From Spisula solida (Eukaryota > Mollusca > Bivalvia > Venerida > Mactridae), in contig OX365954.1 in NCBI GenBank assembly GCA_947247005.1, positions 1,752,001 to 1,816,000 on the forward strand: 64,000 nt of DNA. Reading direction: 5' to 3'. The position numbers and the translations under genes are program-made. This document shows positions 12,157 to 24,590 of the stretch, in pieces; within the stretch, counting starts at the first letter, position 1; each line of letters begins with the position of its first letter. Under the pieces are notes generated by a model that was not told where the DNA came from, made no database searches, and worked only from the letters and a program-made list of their open reading frames with translations.

Positions 12157-12242
12157 TGTATGAGGCTCACAGGGAAGACTGGGTTTACCCAACTGTGTTG
12201 CCTCTTTAAATAAAGGCTTTATTATTATTATTATTATTATAA
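12157..12242 (+). mobile_element. Possible LINE 3' tail with ATT microsatellite
   Basis: The sequence gcctctttaaataaaggctt runs into an (ATT)n tract of about 30 bp. Many non-LTR retrotransposons end with an AATAAA-like signal followed by short tandem repeats, so this may be a 5'-truncated LINE end. No coding part is attached, and a simple microsatellite is the alternative. Confidence 0.35.
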
Positions 12243-12700
12243 TAACAAGCAGAAGTTGCGATTCAAGATAGTTATGTACATGTATATTACCCACATAGTT
12301 GTAAAATTTCGAGACTTTTTCAGTCTATAACATATTTAATATCTAAAATAAAAAAAAACTCCAATCAATGTGCATATATCAATATCAATTACCCTAAATG
12401 TTCTTTATAGCGGACAATACACAGGCCGCAAGGCCTGCGGATGTCGTTCCGCTTTACGATAACACGTGTGCATGTGGTTTGGTCAGAGTTTGAATTCACT
12501 AATGGATCTAAAAATTTGTGTTAAAATCCCGCACTGAAGCAAAGATACTAGAAAATGGCTGCTAATAGAATAACAAAAAAAATTAAAATGCGATATTCGG
12601 CAGCTCATAAATTTTTTTTTATTTTTTAATGATGTTTAAAAATATTCCAAAAACTAGCGTAGGCCCCTGTCTAGAAAAGAAAAGATAATAATTATCAGTC

Positions 12701-12742
12701 TTCCATGGTTGCTATGCAACCATCCATGGTTGCTATGCAACC
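12701..12742. repeat. 21-bp duplication of an X-box-like palindrome
   Basis: Two tandem copies of ccatggttgctatgcaacc lie exactly 21 bp apart. Each contains the palindrome GGTTGC-TAT-GCAACC (12707-12721 and 12728-12742). The half-sites resemble those of RFX factors, but the spacing is one base shorter than the classic X-box, so binding is uncertain. Confidence 0.6.
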
Positions 12743-12999
12743 AATCTTTTTATATGGGGAGGGCTATTTCCTAAATGTTTGGACACAAAAAAGGCAGCCA
12801 TTTTTTTGCCCACTTCGGAAGGAACTTTTAACATTTTCAGTGCATAAACGATGCTACAAACTGTTATGAGACACATGATTACTCTGAGATAACGAAGTAA
12901 GTCGAGCGGGAATCGTTCATATGCGCGAAATATCAACCAATCTTAAGAAAATCTAATGAAAAAGACACAAGTTTCTGTTATTTCCCATCGCAAAGTTTG

Positions 13000-14109
13000 C
13001 AAAACAATTAATTAAAGTCCGTTTCGGGTACTTACGTATCTAGACCGGACGGTGATAATCCACATCGTAGTTGTAGGTTATTGTAAAGAAAGTAAAACAA
13101 ATGCATTTTCGTAATTCCTCGCCGAGATGTAATTAAAAAATCCCTCCAAAATTGTCAAAAAATATTCGCGGGATGAAGGTCGCGAAAACTAATTACATGT
13201 TGTTGTTGTCGTTATTGGATACAATAAAACCCGTAATTTTCCGTCTAAATCTCTTTTAAGTTGTGACGATTTGCAGGGTTTATTTAACGAAAAAAGGTGA
13301 TTAAGATTAAAGATGTTTGATATTTAATCGTATTATGATTAATTGAAATGAAAATAGCCTTTTCTTTTGAACAAAAGTACTATCTGGTATGCTCATGCAA
13401 CCCATTAAAAAAAGATAAAATATCAAATAAGGCCTAGAAATCAGTTGTTATCTGTGTTTATATCTAATTATTCATTTTAAATTAGTTACCCCTGAATTAA
13501 GTAGACCTAGAATTAAACAAATTGAAAAACGTGTATTATTCGTGTTCATTCGGACTGACAAACGATAGCAGGTTTGTATCGTCTTTCGTTACTTTGTACC
13601 CAATATTTCGTATCAAACCGCTATCGCGCGCTTTCTTGTGCAACGAACCGCTTCGATAGGTTGCATAGACGTAGGAAAGTGCTCGGTAGCGCCTTTTGGA
13701 AACGGCTTGCTCCAGATTCGTAACTTCGTAACCAAACAATTTTTTGTGAAGTTGCATCACCAATAAATCCAGTACTAGATGAGCATGTTACAAATAATGT
13801 AGGACAACTGACATAGTCCGCTTCATATGCTGTGCATTAGTTCATATTATTGTTATGCACAGATTTAGACCAAATAAAATACAGGTTAACCATTTTGTTT
13901 GACCCCAACCCTCCATTGTTCATGCTTTAACGATGTAGAAATTCCTATAATTTGAACAAAACATTTTGGAAAACATTACCTAAACACTTAAAAAAAATTA
14001 TGCTCCCAGTGGGGTTCGAACCCATGACTCTCAGGAATATGTCAATTGTATATAAAACTCATGAACTTAAGTACTCTTCAAAATGGAGGTTTTTCATTAC
14101 ACATCTACT
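13000..14109. other. No recognised gene
   Basis: A 75-codon minus-strand frame (13536-13763) has no recognisable domain. A lone B-box-like ggttcgaaccc occurs near 14014-14024 without a matching A box. Together with 11851-13000 this stretch separates two halves of the AGCTCACCTGTC element. Confidence 0.35.
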
Positions 14110-14425
14110 GCCTTAATATCAAACTTAACCTAGATTGTGTTGAGATGATCATTAGGACCAAGTTTCATAAAGATTAAATCAAAATTATGACCCCTAGTGA
14201 CAACACAATGTTTTTCTTTGATTTCATCTAGTGACCTAGTTTTTGACCTCAAATGACCCAATATCGAATTTGGCCTAGATTTTGTTCAGATGACCATTGT
14301 GACCAAGTTTCATAAAGATAAGGCGAAAATTGTGACCTTTAGTGTTTACGCAAGGCAATAGTTGACGGACGGACGGACAGATCACAAAAGCTCACTCTGC
14401 CCCTTTTTGTGACAGGTGAGCTAAA
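14110..14425 (-). mobile_element. AGCTCACCTGTC element, 5' fragment
   Basis: The right edge (tttgtgacaggtgagct) is the reverse complement of the start of the copies at 54661 and 55338. The body has two degenerate repeats containing gaccaagtttcataaagat, and an acggacggacgga tract. The orientation and missing portion complement the fragment at 11655-11850, so one element may have been split by a 2.3-kb insertion. Confidence 0.7.
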
Positions 14426-14434
14426 AACAACACA

Positions 14435-14520
14435 ATATCCAACACACAACTGAACGAGAAAATAAACTTAACAGCTGAAAGTACAAGTTTCAGCTGTCTA
14501 AAACTCGAAAGTGCAAGTCC
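14435..14520 (+). repeat. CAGACAGGGAAGG-family fragment
   Basis: The words ccaacacacaactgaacgag and tttcagctgtc are shared, in reverse complement, with 17555-17755. The family also has copies at 28197, 44203 and 46880-47205. Only a short interior part survives here. Confidence 0.5.
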
Positions 14521-14989
14521 CAACCCTCTTTCGAATTAGTAACCGATTACGTGATTTCACCTGATAAACAGAATAGCTCTGTATTCAAAGATTTAGCACG
14601 AATCTGATTACTGCATGTGTTGAACTGTTTAGTTTCCAAACCCGATTAAGACATTAAACCACCCTGAACATGCATACTCATCATGTCATTGAATTAAATG
14701 GCATATAAGCGTCTTTCATACGATGAAATATTATAAATCGCAACCTTATATTGGCCTTCATAACAATAGGCTAAACCATGGAAGAAATTAACAAACAGAA
14801 AAACAGAAAAAGTTAATGCTGTGAACCAAGCGCAATTTAGTCTTAGCCTTAACATAAAGCAACGATACTATTTTGTCCTTTTGATCAATGTATTGCTCAG
14901 GTGGTGTGCGTCTTTTAGTTTTTATTGAATAAACTAGTACTTACCTAACATACCGTTAACAACTGACAACTTCTCTAAAACTAAATTAA

Positions 14990-15395
14990 ATATACCTGAT
15001 TTATATAGCGCCCTTTTCATGCGAACGCACGTTCAAAGGCACTACATTACTGTGTTGCAGCCACAAGGGCGCAGGTGCCAGTGCAGATACAGCATGATCT
15101 GACCAGAAGGACAGACTGACAGAAAGCCCCTGAAGGGAGAGAGAGAATAGATACAGGCATGTCCGGCGCTGCAGAAGTGCGCCTAGCTCTTACTTCGAAT
15201 ATACAGCCTGGTTCTTTAATGTGCCCTGTGTATAGCACCGATATTCAGCTTCCTTGCACTTTGCAGACCACACGGCCAGATATAACGGGAAAAATTATAA
15301 ATATTTTAGAAATGTCAAGTTCCGATGCCAGGGATTGAACCCACGACCTCTGGATTGACAGCTCAGTGCGTTACCACTGAGGTAAATCCAGAAAC
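14990..15395 (-). mobile_element. tRNA-derived SINE
   Basis: Minus strand 15393-15331 is tRNA-like: ggatttacctcagtggtaac contains an A box, gtgggttcaatccc is a B box, and the loop CTGTCAA gives a GTC (Asp) anticodon with U33. The anticodon stem is mispaired, so this is not a working tRNA. Downstream on the minus strand an unrelated body of about 330 bp ends in gggcgctatataaat, a tail type common in invertebrate SINEs. Head plus body gives about 400 bp. The frames overlapping it are incidental. Confidence 0.65.
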
Positions 15396-15800
15396 ATCAC
15401 TCAAAACAGAAACATCACTCAAAACAGAAACATCACTCACAACAGAAACATCACTCACAAAAGAAACATCACTCACAACAGAAACATCACTCAAAACACA
15501 AACAGAAACATCACTCACAACAGAAACATCACTCACAAAAGAAACATCACTCACAACAGAAACATCACTCAAAACAGAAACATCACTCAAAACAGAAACA
15601 TCACTCAAAACCGAAACACCACTCCAAACCGAAACACCACTCACAACAGAACTCACAACAGAAACATCACTCAAAACAGAAACATCACTCAAAACAGAAA
15701 TATCACTCACAACAGAAACATCACTCACAACAGAAACATCACTCACAACAGAAACATCACTCAAAACAGAAACATTACTCACAACAGAAACAACAACAGA
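15391..15800 (+). repeat. 18-bp minisatellite
   Basis: About 22 copies of an 18-bp unit, aaacatcactcaaaacag, with a common variant cacaacag. Some units are shortened to 12 bp. Being divisible by three, the array keeps long frames open on both strands (185 codons plus, 168 minus, reading ETSLKT and SDVSVL). The repeated peptides follow from the DNA period, and the plus frame starts inside the SINE, so no gene is called. The array abuts the tRNA-like head of the SINE. Confidence 0.93.
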
Positions 15801-15893
15801 AAGAGCAGAGCATGAAATGCACATAAAGAATAGAACGATAGATTTGTATGATGACAAAATGACGAACATTCATATATTTTGACTATAGATAAC

Positions 15894-16892
15894 TACGTGG
15901 GACGTTAAAAATAAACAGGACTGGGGCCCTCACGGGTACAGTTTTAAATATTATACAAATATTATTTCAAAACATTAAATCGGAATTCAATTGCGAAAAA
16001 TTGATATCAGATTTATCGAGTTACACTATCACGTCCGCTTAAAATAGTCAATTTTGAAACCGTGGTAACACGCACCCGGCGCAGCCCAACAATTACCATT
16101 GATGGCGACTGCGTAATATGGTGTATCTTTAATACTATCATATCGATAGTTTTCAAACTTCGCCATCGCATTGCATGTTACATATTGGACGATGCCTGCA
16201 AAAATGACGACATTCGAAGGTTAGGTACGGAAATAAATAGAAGTTGAACTCCAGGAGTGACGCAAAAGCAACGTCATCAGAACGTAAGGAAAAACGGACA
16301 AACGACAAGTTCTGTCAACAGCAAGATGACTATGTCCGCTGAATCGTATGAAATTATCGTAACTACGTTGGGAAACATTTCTCCGAGTCGTTTATCATTT
16401 TTAGAACAGTATAAATGCTTTATTGATAACTGATCAGCTTTGAAAGACAGGGAAGTATAGGAAATCATATAACGTTTGTGACGTATGTTACCGAGACATT
16501 TGCAAAATATCAACGTTTCATGGTACGTTGCCTCGACCAGATATTCGATGTAAGATGCGAGAAAATACATGCGATTTTCACCAACCCCTTACTTGAGTGG
16601 TTCAGTGTGGTACAGGAATATATTCATCACCATATATCACTATAAACATCGTATTCCATAGCCCTATGCGAAGCACGAACGCCTTGTAAAATAGCGACGT
16701 CATTTCTTGCGCCGGTAGGGCGTTAGTGACTTCGTTTATTCATCTGTAACTCACGGACCGCGTATTAGTTTTAGTTCATAATGTTACTGTATATAGAAAA
16801 AGGATTCCGATTTCTGACGGTATATAATTTTATTTATTTTGTTTTACCATGCGTGTTGTGTGACAATAGTTTATTTTTGAACGTCCCACGTA
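15894..16892. mobile_element. 1-kb TIR element, CGTGGGACGTT ends
   Basis: The left end TACGTGGGACGTTAAAAATA is matched in reverse complement at 16869-16892 (one extra base). A second inverted match, aaatcggaat, lies about 80 bp inside each end, so the TIRs may span about 100 bp with heavy divergence. TA is present at both outer edges. Internal frames (16062-16247 plus, 16277-16570 minus) show no transposase motif. I call it non-autonomous. Confidence 0.6.
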
Positions 16893-17554
16893 CTATTGTT
16901 TTAAGGTTTGGTCACAATGATTCTTATAACGGATCTTTTAAACATTGCTTGTGATCGTAAAAACGATTTAAAAAATGTTGTATCATATTTGAATGGACAT
17001 ACACGTAATATACCTTTAATTCCAGAGCTAAACCTATCGTAATTGTATCATTGCAATGAAAATACAGCTGAAAAGTATAGATATTTGCAGCTGCAATTTC
17101 GTCACCATTGTTCTTACTACGCATGCTTTGTTAGCCAATGTGATCACAAAAGAATGAATACGTATTTTATATCAATGATACAGTACCAGTATTGAGGTGG
17201 GCTTAGTATTTAACTCATTCTTAAACGAGCGTGGCAGGACTTACGAGTGCATAGGTTGTACACCTTCCCACACTCACACCAGGTGCAATTAATGAGATAT
17301 CCAACCCTGTTTGATATTGAATTTTTTACTGACAACCTGTCTAGACTTCTAATAGAAATGTCACTCAATATATCCGATTTTAGATCTGAATATGACAATA
17401 TGGACGTATACGTAAACCTTTCCATAATAAATTGTTCTGACTGCATATGTCGGTTATCATATGCACTTTTTTCAACCAAGCCTGCTTCGACATTGTGCCG
17501 TGTGATTGCAGTCTTGTGTTCTTTTGGCTGACAATATTTTTTTCCCATTTTTTA

Positions 17555-17755
17555 TAGCTGTAACTAAACTGAATTTCAGTATTTTGTAATTGAAACTAGG
17601 TCATTCAGATTTATGACAGCTGAAACCTAAGACTTTCAGTGGTCCAGTTTCATGTTCTCGTTCAGTTATGTGTTGGACAGTGTGATTGTGGTCTGTGTTG
17701 TTTCTGTTCTCAGTTGTTTGAGTTGAGTGCTGCCTTCACTGTCCGATGTGTTATA
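17555..17755 (-). repeat. CAGACAGGGAAGG-family copy
   Basis: The end reads gagtgctgccttcactgtcc, the reverse complement of the left end at 28197 and 44203. The interior contains gacagctgaaacctaag and aactaggtcattcag, as at 46950-47010. The open frames just upstream (17210-17548) lie outside it and have no recognisable domain. Confidence 0.6.
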
Positions 17756-18235
17756 ATACTTTTTCTAAGTACTGTAGTCGAGGTTGTTGCTGGGTTTTAA
17801 GTTGACCAGTTGTCATGGTTCTAACAAATATCAAGTTGCGGTTTTCTTTATCTAACTTGATTGAGATGTACAGTTCATTTTTTCTTTCGGAAACATTTGC
17901 AAAAATAATTAGTACAATTATATAAATGTCTGAAACAAACCGAGCGGAATTTCTTCAAGTATTCTAACAGAATTCACATCATCAACTAACCTCATATACC
18001 TAATCCATGAACTTGATCCGATTTCTGCATATTCGTATCATTCCAAAATATCGCTTTCGATTGCTTGAAAATTTGAATTCCTGTGCTTGTAAGTGGTGGA
18101 TAACTTGCTGATGAGTATGCTAAGCACGTTTAGATGTATATAATCCTTACGCCAATGAACAATATCTTTCAACTTTGCTGTCGTATAATGATTGCAACTC
18201 CGCCTAAACCATAATACGGGTAAAATACAGTAAAA

Positions 18236-18955
18236 TTATGTAGGTGTACCATCGAAGTATTCACCTCCAACATACAGATCTATGCAAAGTATACAGATCT
18301 ATGCAAATTTTTGGTCTTCTTATCTAGTCCTGGAAGGCATTGTCCGTTGGTTATTTGTCTACTATGAAGACACTAGGGCATACTGCAGAACCTGACCAAT
18401 TTGACCTGAAAGGAGTTTTTCGGCATTGGGAACAAGAATATGTCACACTGGGAAATGTCAAGCGTATACGGATGACGTGAGAGCACTTAAACCTTTTCCT
18501 ACTTCACAATAAACGCCTTGTGCGATGACGCATCCTCATACAGCAATCTTACTTGTGGTAAATCTGTTGCGGGTCTTAGTTTTATTGAGTATATTTTTAG
18601 TTTTCGTAAAACATGAGTCTTGTAAAACGTCGTATTAACAGATTTGCCTTCAGGAGCAACAACCTGAATGGCCGTACCCTGAGTGTGAAGAATGTGGCGT
18701 ACAGTACCTTCTTGACGCGTATGGTTCACTTAACAATAGTAGAATACATGGTCTTTTACCAGACATTATTATCCATACTTTGTTCTGTATCTTTAGTTTG
18801 GGCTCATAAAAATGAACCCATGTCTAGTAACGGCATTAGAGAAAACCCACGCATTGCAATTTAGAAACCGTTTTAGCGCCTTTTTTGTTCCTTTGTCAGC
18901 AGATGTGGGTACATCTAGCATAGTTCAAATGTTTCGGAATGGATTTAAGACTCCA
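18236..18955 (-). pseudogene. mariner-type transposase relic
   Basis: Minus-strand translation gives, in one frame, FYKTHVLRKLKIY, RPATDLPQVRLLYEDASSH and, after two stops, HPYTLDISQCDIFLFPMPK. These match the mariner blocks normally reading LLHDNAPAH and HPPYSPDLAPCDFFLFP, in the right order and spacing. The C-terminus follows with ICIDLY and GEYFDG and a stop at 18236. Upstream, after frameshifts, VPTSADKGTK corresponds to the WVPHLLT block. In the second catalytic block D is replaced by E. With at least two stops and several frameshifts the copy is dead. A 17-bp tandem duplication (tacagatctatgcaaa, about 18272-18306) lies within the C-terminal part. Confidence 0.82.
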
Positions 18956-19496
18956 AACGAGTCTACTATGCCACCATCGTTTCTCTTCTGAGAATATTAT
19001 TGCACAGAAATGTAGTTCCAGCCGATTGAAATGAACGGTTTAATAGTACGATACGATTGCCGCTCAATAATATTTCCATGGCTAATGTTCCGCTTCAAAC
19101 AATTTCATGAACTCGTGTGGTCATTCCAGGGGAGAGTTAGATTCTCTGTTCCTTAAAACTTACCTTACGCTCATCTGAAAATATTGTTTTGATTTATTAA
19201 TCCGCTTTTGTATTCACATCGGCTTAAACTGAACATACTTTCTATGCAGTCGCATAATATGGGACAAAATGTTAATTGTTTAACAATTGAAGTATTTTTC
19301 TAGTTTTGGCATATAATAATGCGACGAAGAAAATCATTTTAAGGTGTAATTTCCTTACAATAGTTATAATTAAGGATGTATTTTAGCCTACGTGATCTCA
19401 AACACGATAAATTGATTTTAAAATGTTCAGATGTGCAAAGTATATCTTTAACGGTCCTTATACGATTGATCAATGCGTCAACTTCGCTTGAATATA

Positions 19497-19595
19497 TAAC
19501 GATTACAGAGCTGGCTTGGTATTTACCTGCTGTGAGAATGTCTATCTCCGAGGTGGCTTGCCATTCACCTGCTGTGCGGATGTCGATCTCGGAGC
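19497..19595 (+). repeat. 42-bp imperfect duplication
   Basis: Two adjacent units of about 42 bp share tggcttg, tcacctgctgtg and atgtc.atctc. The peptide repeat read on the minus strand (EIDI.TAG) follows from the DNA repeat. A separate pair, aactacgagaagtg.agtaa, lies near 19860 and 19990. Confidence 0.6.
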
Positions 19596-19999
19596 TCGTT
19601 CGATCTCGGATCTCGTTGTTCAATCTAGCTTGATTTGTATACCCCGCCGATAGACGGAATCGATATATATAATATATGGTAAGTCAGGATCCCTCCTTCC
19701 GTGTACTTATTATGTTACCGTATCATGCATCATGTGACTATTGTGTAAACATGTTTTGTAAATATGATGTACTGTTTACGACAATAAACTGTTATGTTCT
19801 GTTCTGTTTAAACTAAAAACGAATTGTATGAGAGGCATTAACTCAAAACCGGAGATGAGAACTACGAGAAGTGCAGTAATCAGGAACAAAAACTTTTGAA
19901 TTTATCTCGATAATTTAAATTCAAAATAGCCGGAGTATATAACTTAAAAAACTATTTAAGGTATTGGCTTGAAAGTCACATAGGTGGTAACTACGAGAA

Positions 20000-22900
20000 G
20001 TGTAGTAACCAAATACTACAAATCCATATTGTCGAGTTTTGAAATTATTTCACTTCACTTATTTTAAACAAGATCACTGAATGTGAAGAATATCCCTAGA
20101 TACTGCTTGACACAGAACCTTAGTACTTAACGTTCAACATACAATGATATGCATATATACAAAGAAAAGCTTTCGTACTGATGAATCTTGCAAAAAGACA
20201 ATTAGTACCGCACCGATTGATTGATAGAATGGTATTTTGCCATAGATAGCCACATATCAGAAGCAGTCATTGTTTTAAAAGTTGCACTTCTGCCCTAATT
20301 CATGTATGTATTACATTGCACTACTGTACTGATTCCCCTTATTCTCCTTGTTGATAGAAAAATAGATTGCTACTTGCCAAACATAGCCAATACCCGAGGC
20401 AATCATCGGTTAAGTTCAACAGGCTGACCTAGTACGAGGTATGTCGGAAACCATTTAGACGCTGTCAATTATTAACAAGTTCTAATATATTTAGGTTCAA
20501 CTGTGGTACAATTATACACAATCATACAGACACTTTTCTCACGTTGAAATAATGAAGACATTTTGAGAACTGATTAGTAGTGTTATGTCGGTTGTTATTG
20601 ACAACGTTTCGAACAGGGATACCCGGAGCACAGCGTAAATATGAGATATAGAAATACAATTCGCGAGTATTGCGTTTATTCAGAATGTTAATATAATATC
20701 TTTCTGAGGTTTATGATTTCTTTCCGTTGAATTCATCCGACTCCATGAAATTTCTTCAAATGTATAATTCAGTTCCGTTTCTAGTCAAATTGTCTTATGG
20801 TTATCTGCATGTCGAAATTCTTCCATGACCTCTTGAGAATAAAATCATGCACCATATTCATCAAATGAACAATTAAATAGGTTTTGTCGAAACGTTGTCA
20901 ATGTGTGACATTCATAGTCTTTGATATATTTATGCATTGAGCAGCGAATTGTTTAGTTTTGATAACATCGTTTCAAAATGGCGACGTAACACGTGTTGTG
21001 TATTGGGTGTTTAAATAATCGAAGGGCGGATCGTTCTTCACAATGCCGAAGCCATCGTTCAATCAGAAAAGTCTGCAAGAGCTCGTTAGTGATAGCACAA
21101 CACTAAACCTTCCGTAGTTGTGGTATATTGAAGCTGTACTAAGGTGAGAGTTCGACATTTTGACGCGCTGTTTGGCCTGTTAAATGTGAAAAAGCCGAAG
21201 GTGCCCCATATTTGAAGCAAGCTACCGAATAAACATTTTATACAAAAAGCATAGTTCCTTTTTTCAAAAGTGCCACCGGTATTCATTTCAGAAATGACAT
21301 AAGCACCTGAAAAAAGAGTCGAAAGCATTGGTTGGTTGCACGACACCAATGTTACTTAGTTCATTATTGCGTCATTTACTCGTATTTGTCAGATAGTTTG
21401 GCTCAAATACTGCCACACTTTCTAAAATACAAATTTACAAAGCAACTTTTGTGTTTAATGGTATAATAGATCATGGCTACGGAAGCTCCCGAACGATAAA
21501 GTCGAAATTTGGTCAAGTAAAAATCTCTCGCAATACGTGTCTGTCACGTGATCTAACGGTGATAATTTGTTAGGATAGAATTCAAATTTACAATGATACC
21601 AATGTTGTTTATTGGTATTTACATTAATTTTGTAGGAACACAATGTCATTGAAATTGTATGACCTTGCAATTATCTTGCAAACATTTAACAAGTCCGCCA
21701 GGATGAAATTAACCGTTTATCATCTACTTCCTATTAAGTTACATTTCAATACGATGCTTGTTTTAGAATATACATATTAGTGATTCTCAAACTTGTTGTA
21801 TTTTGTAAATGTCATTTATTTCCATTCTGGTTTGTAAATCTCTCTGTCAAATGTATCGTAATGTAAATTAGTTTCGAGGGCGCGCCATATCAAAGACGAA
21901 ATAAAAACGATACCAGTAGTTCTATGTTTGGCAGTCGGTATTTGAAAGATGATACCGCCTCTTCCTATTATACCGTCGTGCAGGAATTAAGTGTAAAGAG
22001 TGACTAATATAAGTTATTGAACGTTTTTCGCAATCTACTTGAAATAAATCAGTACAGTAAAAGTTAGATTAAGTTCCGTTTCTACAGACCGATTACTTTC
22101 GAACTTCAAATATTGCCATATAGTGTAAATGTAGAGGCGTTATGCTACAATAATTATAACCGACTTTGAGATGCAATTAGTCTGCCCTTTTGGAAAACAA
22201 ATTTATTATTGTTGGTTCGACTATTATTAAAGGCTCGTCTGTATTTGTGAGACTAATGATTGCATAGAGAGTCCAAAATATATACAATTAAAGTAAATAA
22301 ATGGGAAAAGGACTGCATCCGACGTTACTAAGTCATATACGTGTAGATTAGAGTAAATGGACGGATTCGCTATATATAAACTATCTGGTAAAAGTTCAAT
22401 AACATGCATAACCTAAATTTTTAGCTTTACAACAATGACAATAGACCGATTTCGATAATCTGACCGCTTGTTTAAATACGAAGGCTATAACATTAACACA
22501 ATATAGATGATTTAGCTTTGATAACATGTATATATTATAGGGAGAAAATTACGAATGTTTGTTTCCGGCTTTGTCTAATTCCTTATTTTTGTGTGGCGTA
22601 ACGCCACACAATGCTATTACCACTTTTCAGCTTACGACCAATTGAACGCATTAGGCCTCGGCAAATAAATAGTTCTATGATTTGAACAATATTACAAACA
22701 TGCAACACAGGTTACACGTATCATTGGACCTGATTTGTTTACATTACCAACATTTACTTATATTAAGACCAACAATTATATCAGCCTTTTATTTTTAGAG
22801 GATATTTATAGCAAATCATTCCGCAACGGACTATGTTTCTACTACCAAAGAATGTTCTCACTGGTGGCGGGAATCTAAAATAGTTCCCACGGTTTTCAAT

Positions 22901-23023
22901 CGTATACTGTAACGTATGTAAATCACTCCGCCGCTGCACATTGCAGACGATGACCTAATTATGTTATATACAAACATTGATGCTATATATAGCTGATGGG
23001 GGGAACTGAAATAGTTCTACGTA
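20000..23023. other. Long stretch without a supported gene
   Basis: Only minor structures are visible: a 16-bp inverted pair (20597-20612 and 20887-20902), a possible THAP-like peptide near 20977, and a 9-bp-arm palindrome GTGTGGCGT-A-ACGCCACAC at 22591-22609. The minus frame 21086-21349 (87 codons) has no motif I know. Confidence 0.4.
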
Positions 23024-23431
23024 CATATCGATCGGCCGATTAACAATGTTACTGCGGTAAGCGTTAAACGCACTAGTCAATTTCTACACTGCTTTATATA
23101 AGACCTCATAATTTTCGTATCTATTATCCGATTTTGAATATTTAAAGCTTGTAATGAAGCAGAGATATATGTCTCTCTTTTAGACAACATACAACACGAT
23201 ACCCTAATTATTAAATCCACGGCGACGAGTAAGAATCCGTTCCGCGTAAAAGTAAGTTTAAAATATCCCGTTTTATACCAAATAAAAATTCAATCAACGG
23301 TCGAAAATCATCAATTATTAATTTAATATTCGATCGATTTTGTTCATTAAAGCTGGTTTTAAAAGCTAATACTTTCAGGTTTTATAAAATGTAAAACTTG
23401 TTTTTAAAGCATTAATCGGCCGATCGATATG
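23024..23431. mobile_element. Short MITE with 20-bp perfect TIRs
   Basis: ACATATCGATCGGCCGATTA at 23024-23043 is repeated exactly in reverse complement at 23412-23431. The 408-bp unit has an AT-rich interior. The match stops sharply at 20 bp on both sides, as TIRs do. I could not establish a target duplication. Confidence 0.65.
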
Positions 23432-24509
23432 TGTGAGCGACACCATGTTTACCCCTTTTACATACGCGTGGTCATACGGAGAATAAACAGTCACTGTCGA
23501 ATTCTCCAAGTCGTTAAAAATGGTATTTGTAAATATCCCTTCATTGATGCTCAGCATAGTTACTTATGTAAGTTCCAGGTAACTGCTGGTTCTCTTGGTG
23601 TCTTTAGCACCACAAATGTTTGAGTACACAACCTGGATTCGATATTGGATTTAATGGCATCAGTACGCCACACTTCAGAACTTTCAGTGCTTTGATTATA
23701 TTAGTTATTTTTCCTAGTTATTTTAAATGATATACAAACAGTTTATCGACTTAAACGGTTACTAGGCAACACTAGCGTTAAAGCGACCTGACATTTATAT
23801 ATGTTAATACAAGATCGACTGTTAAGACACTTAAATTATTTAATACCATTTGCTATCTATGATATAATCAATTACGATGACGACGGAGGGAACATTTAAC
23901 TACCTTACATAATTTTTACGACCGGTCCGATGCTTTAATTATCGATAAGATGTGAAAGATTTGTATTAAGCAATCGTGAAAAGATTATAAATGCGTCTTA
24001 TTAAATCTATTTGCCTCCTGCTGGAAACCCCCCTTTTATTTTATTGTTATTCTTATGCTTGATATTTGATTGGTAAATTGACCATCACGTGGTCACCCCG
24101 AATAATTCGGAGAATGAAAGAATGAATTAAGGAAGACAGTCTTGGTGACACCGTCTGAGTGACAACATTTTCTTAGTGACTAAAAAGTATATATTTTATT
24201 GACAATATTCTCAGTGATTTCATGTACACTTCTATATTACTTGACTTTGTGTGTAAGATACTAACTTTGTGAATTTTACTTATATTACGTTACTCTGTGG
24301 ACACTTTTATTATTAACGATACATTAAAATAACATATAAAACGGAATTGTGAGATTGTCTTATATTCCTCCTACACACCACTTCCGGTAGATCATCATGG
24401 AGCGCCATTATTGTTGCGCGCGTTACGACGTTACCTGCGGAGCCCGGATGGGCCCCTGTAACATATACACACTCTTTATTAGGCTACACAAAGCACACAT
24501 TTTTCAATT

Positions 24510-24590
24510 GCAATCATAGCGCAGTTGGAAGAGCAGATAGTTTCAAATACCAATCGAATAACGTTTAAGGTTCAACCCCCACTGTCTCTA
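24510..24590 (+). tRNA. tRNA-like sequence, left member of convergent pair
   Basis: An A-box match TAGCGCAGTTGG (24517-24528) and a B-box-like GGTTCAACCCC (24569-24579) lie at tRNA-like spacing, followed by a T-run at 24591. Acceptor and anticodon stems do not pair well. It is probably a tRNA-derived repeat, and it faces the tRNA-like sequence at 24887-24970. Confidence 0.4.

Noticed and set aside
14011..14030. B-box-like ggttcgaaccc as a tRNA gene
   Set aside because: No A box at a plausible distance and no stems.
15325..15882. 185-codon plus frame and 168-codon minus frame of ETSLKT / SDVSVL repeats
   Set aside because: An 18-bp minisatellite keeps all frames without stops open on both strands; the plus start lies in a SINE.
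17210..17548. Overlapping 112-codon minus and 94-codon plus frames
   Set aside because: Neither shows a motif, and both strands being open suggests chance.
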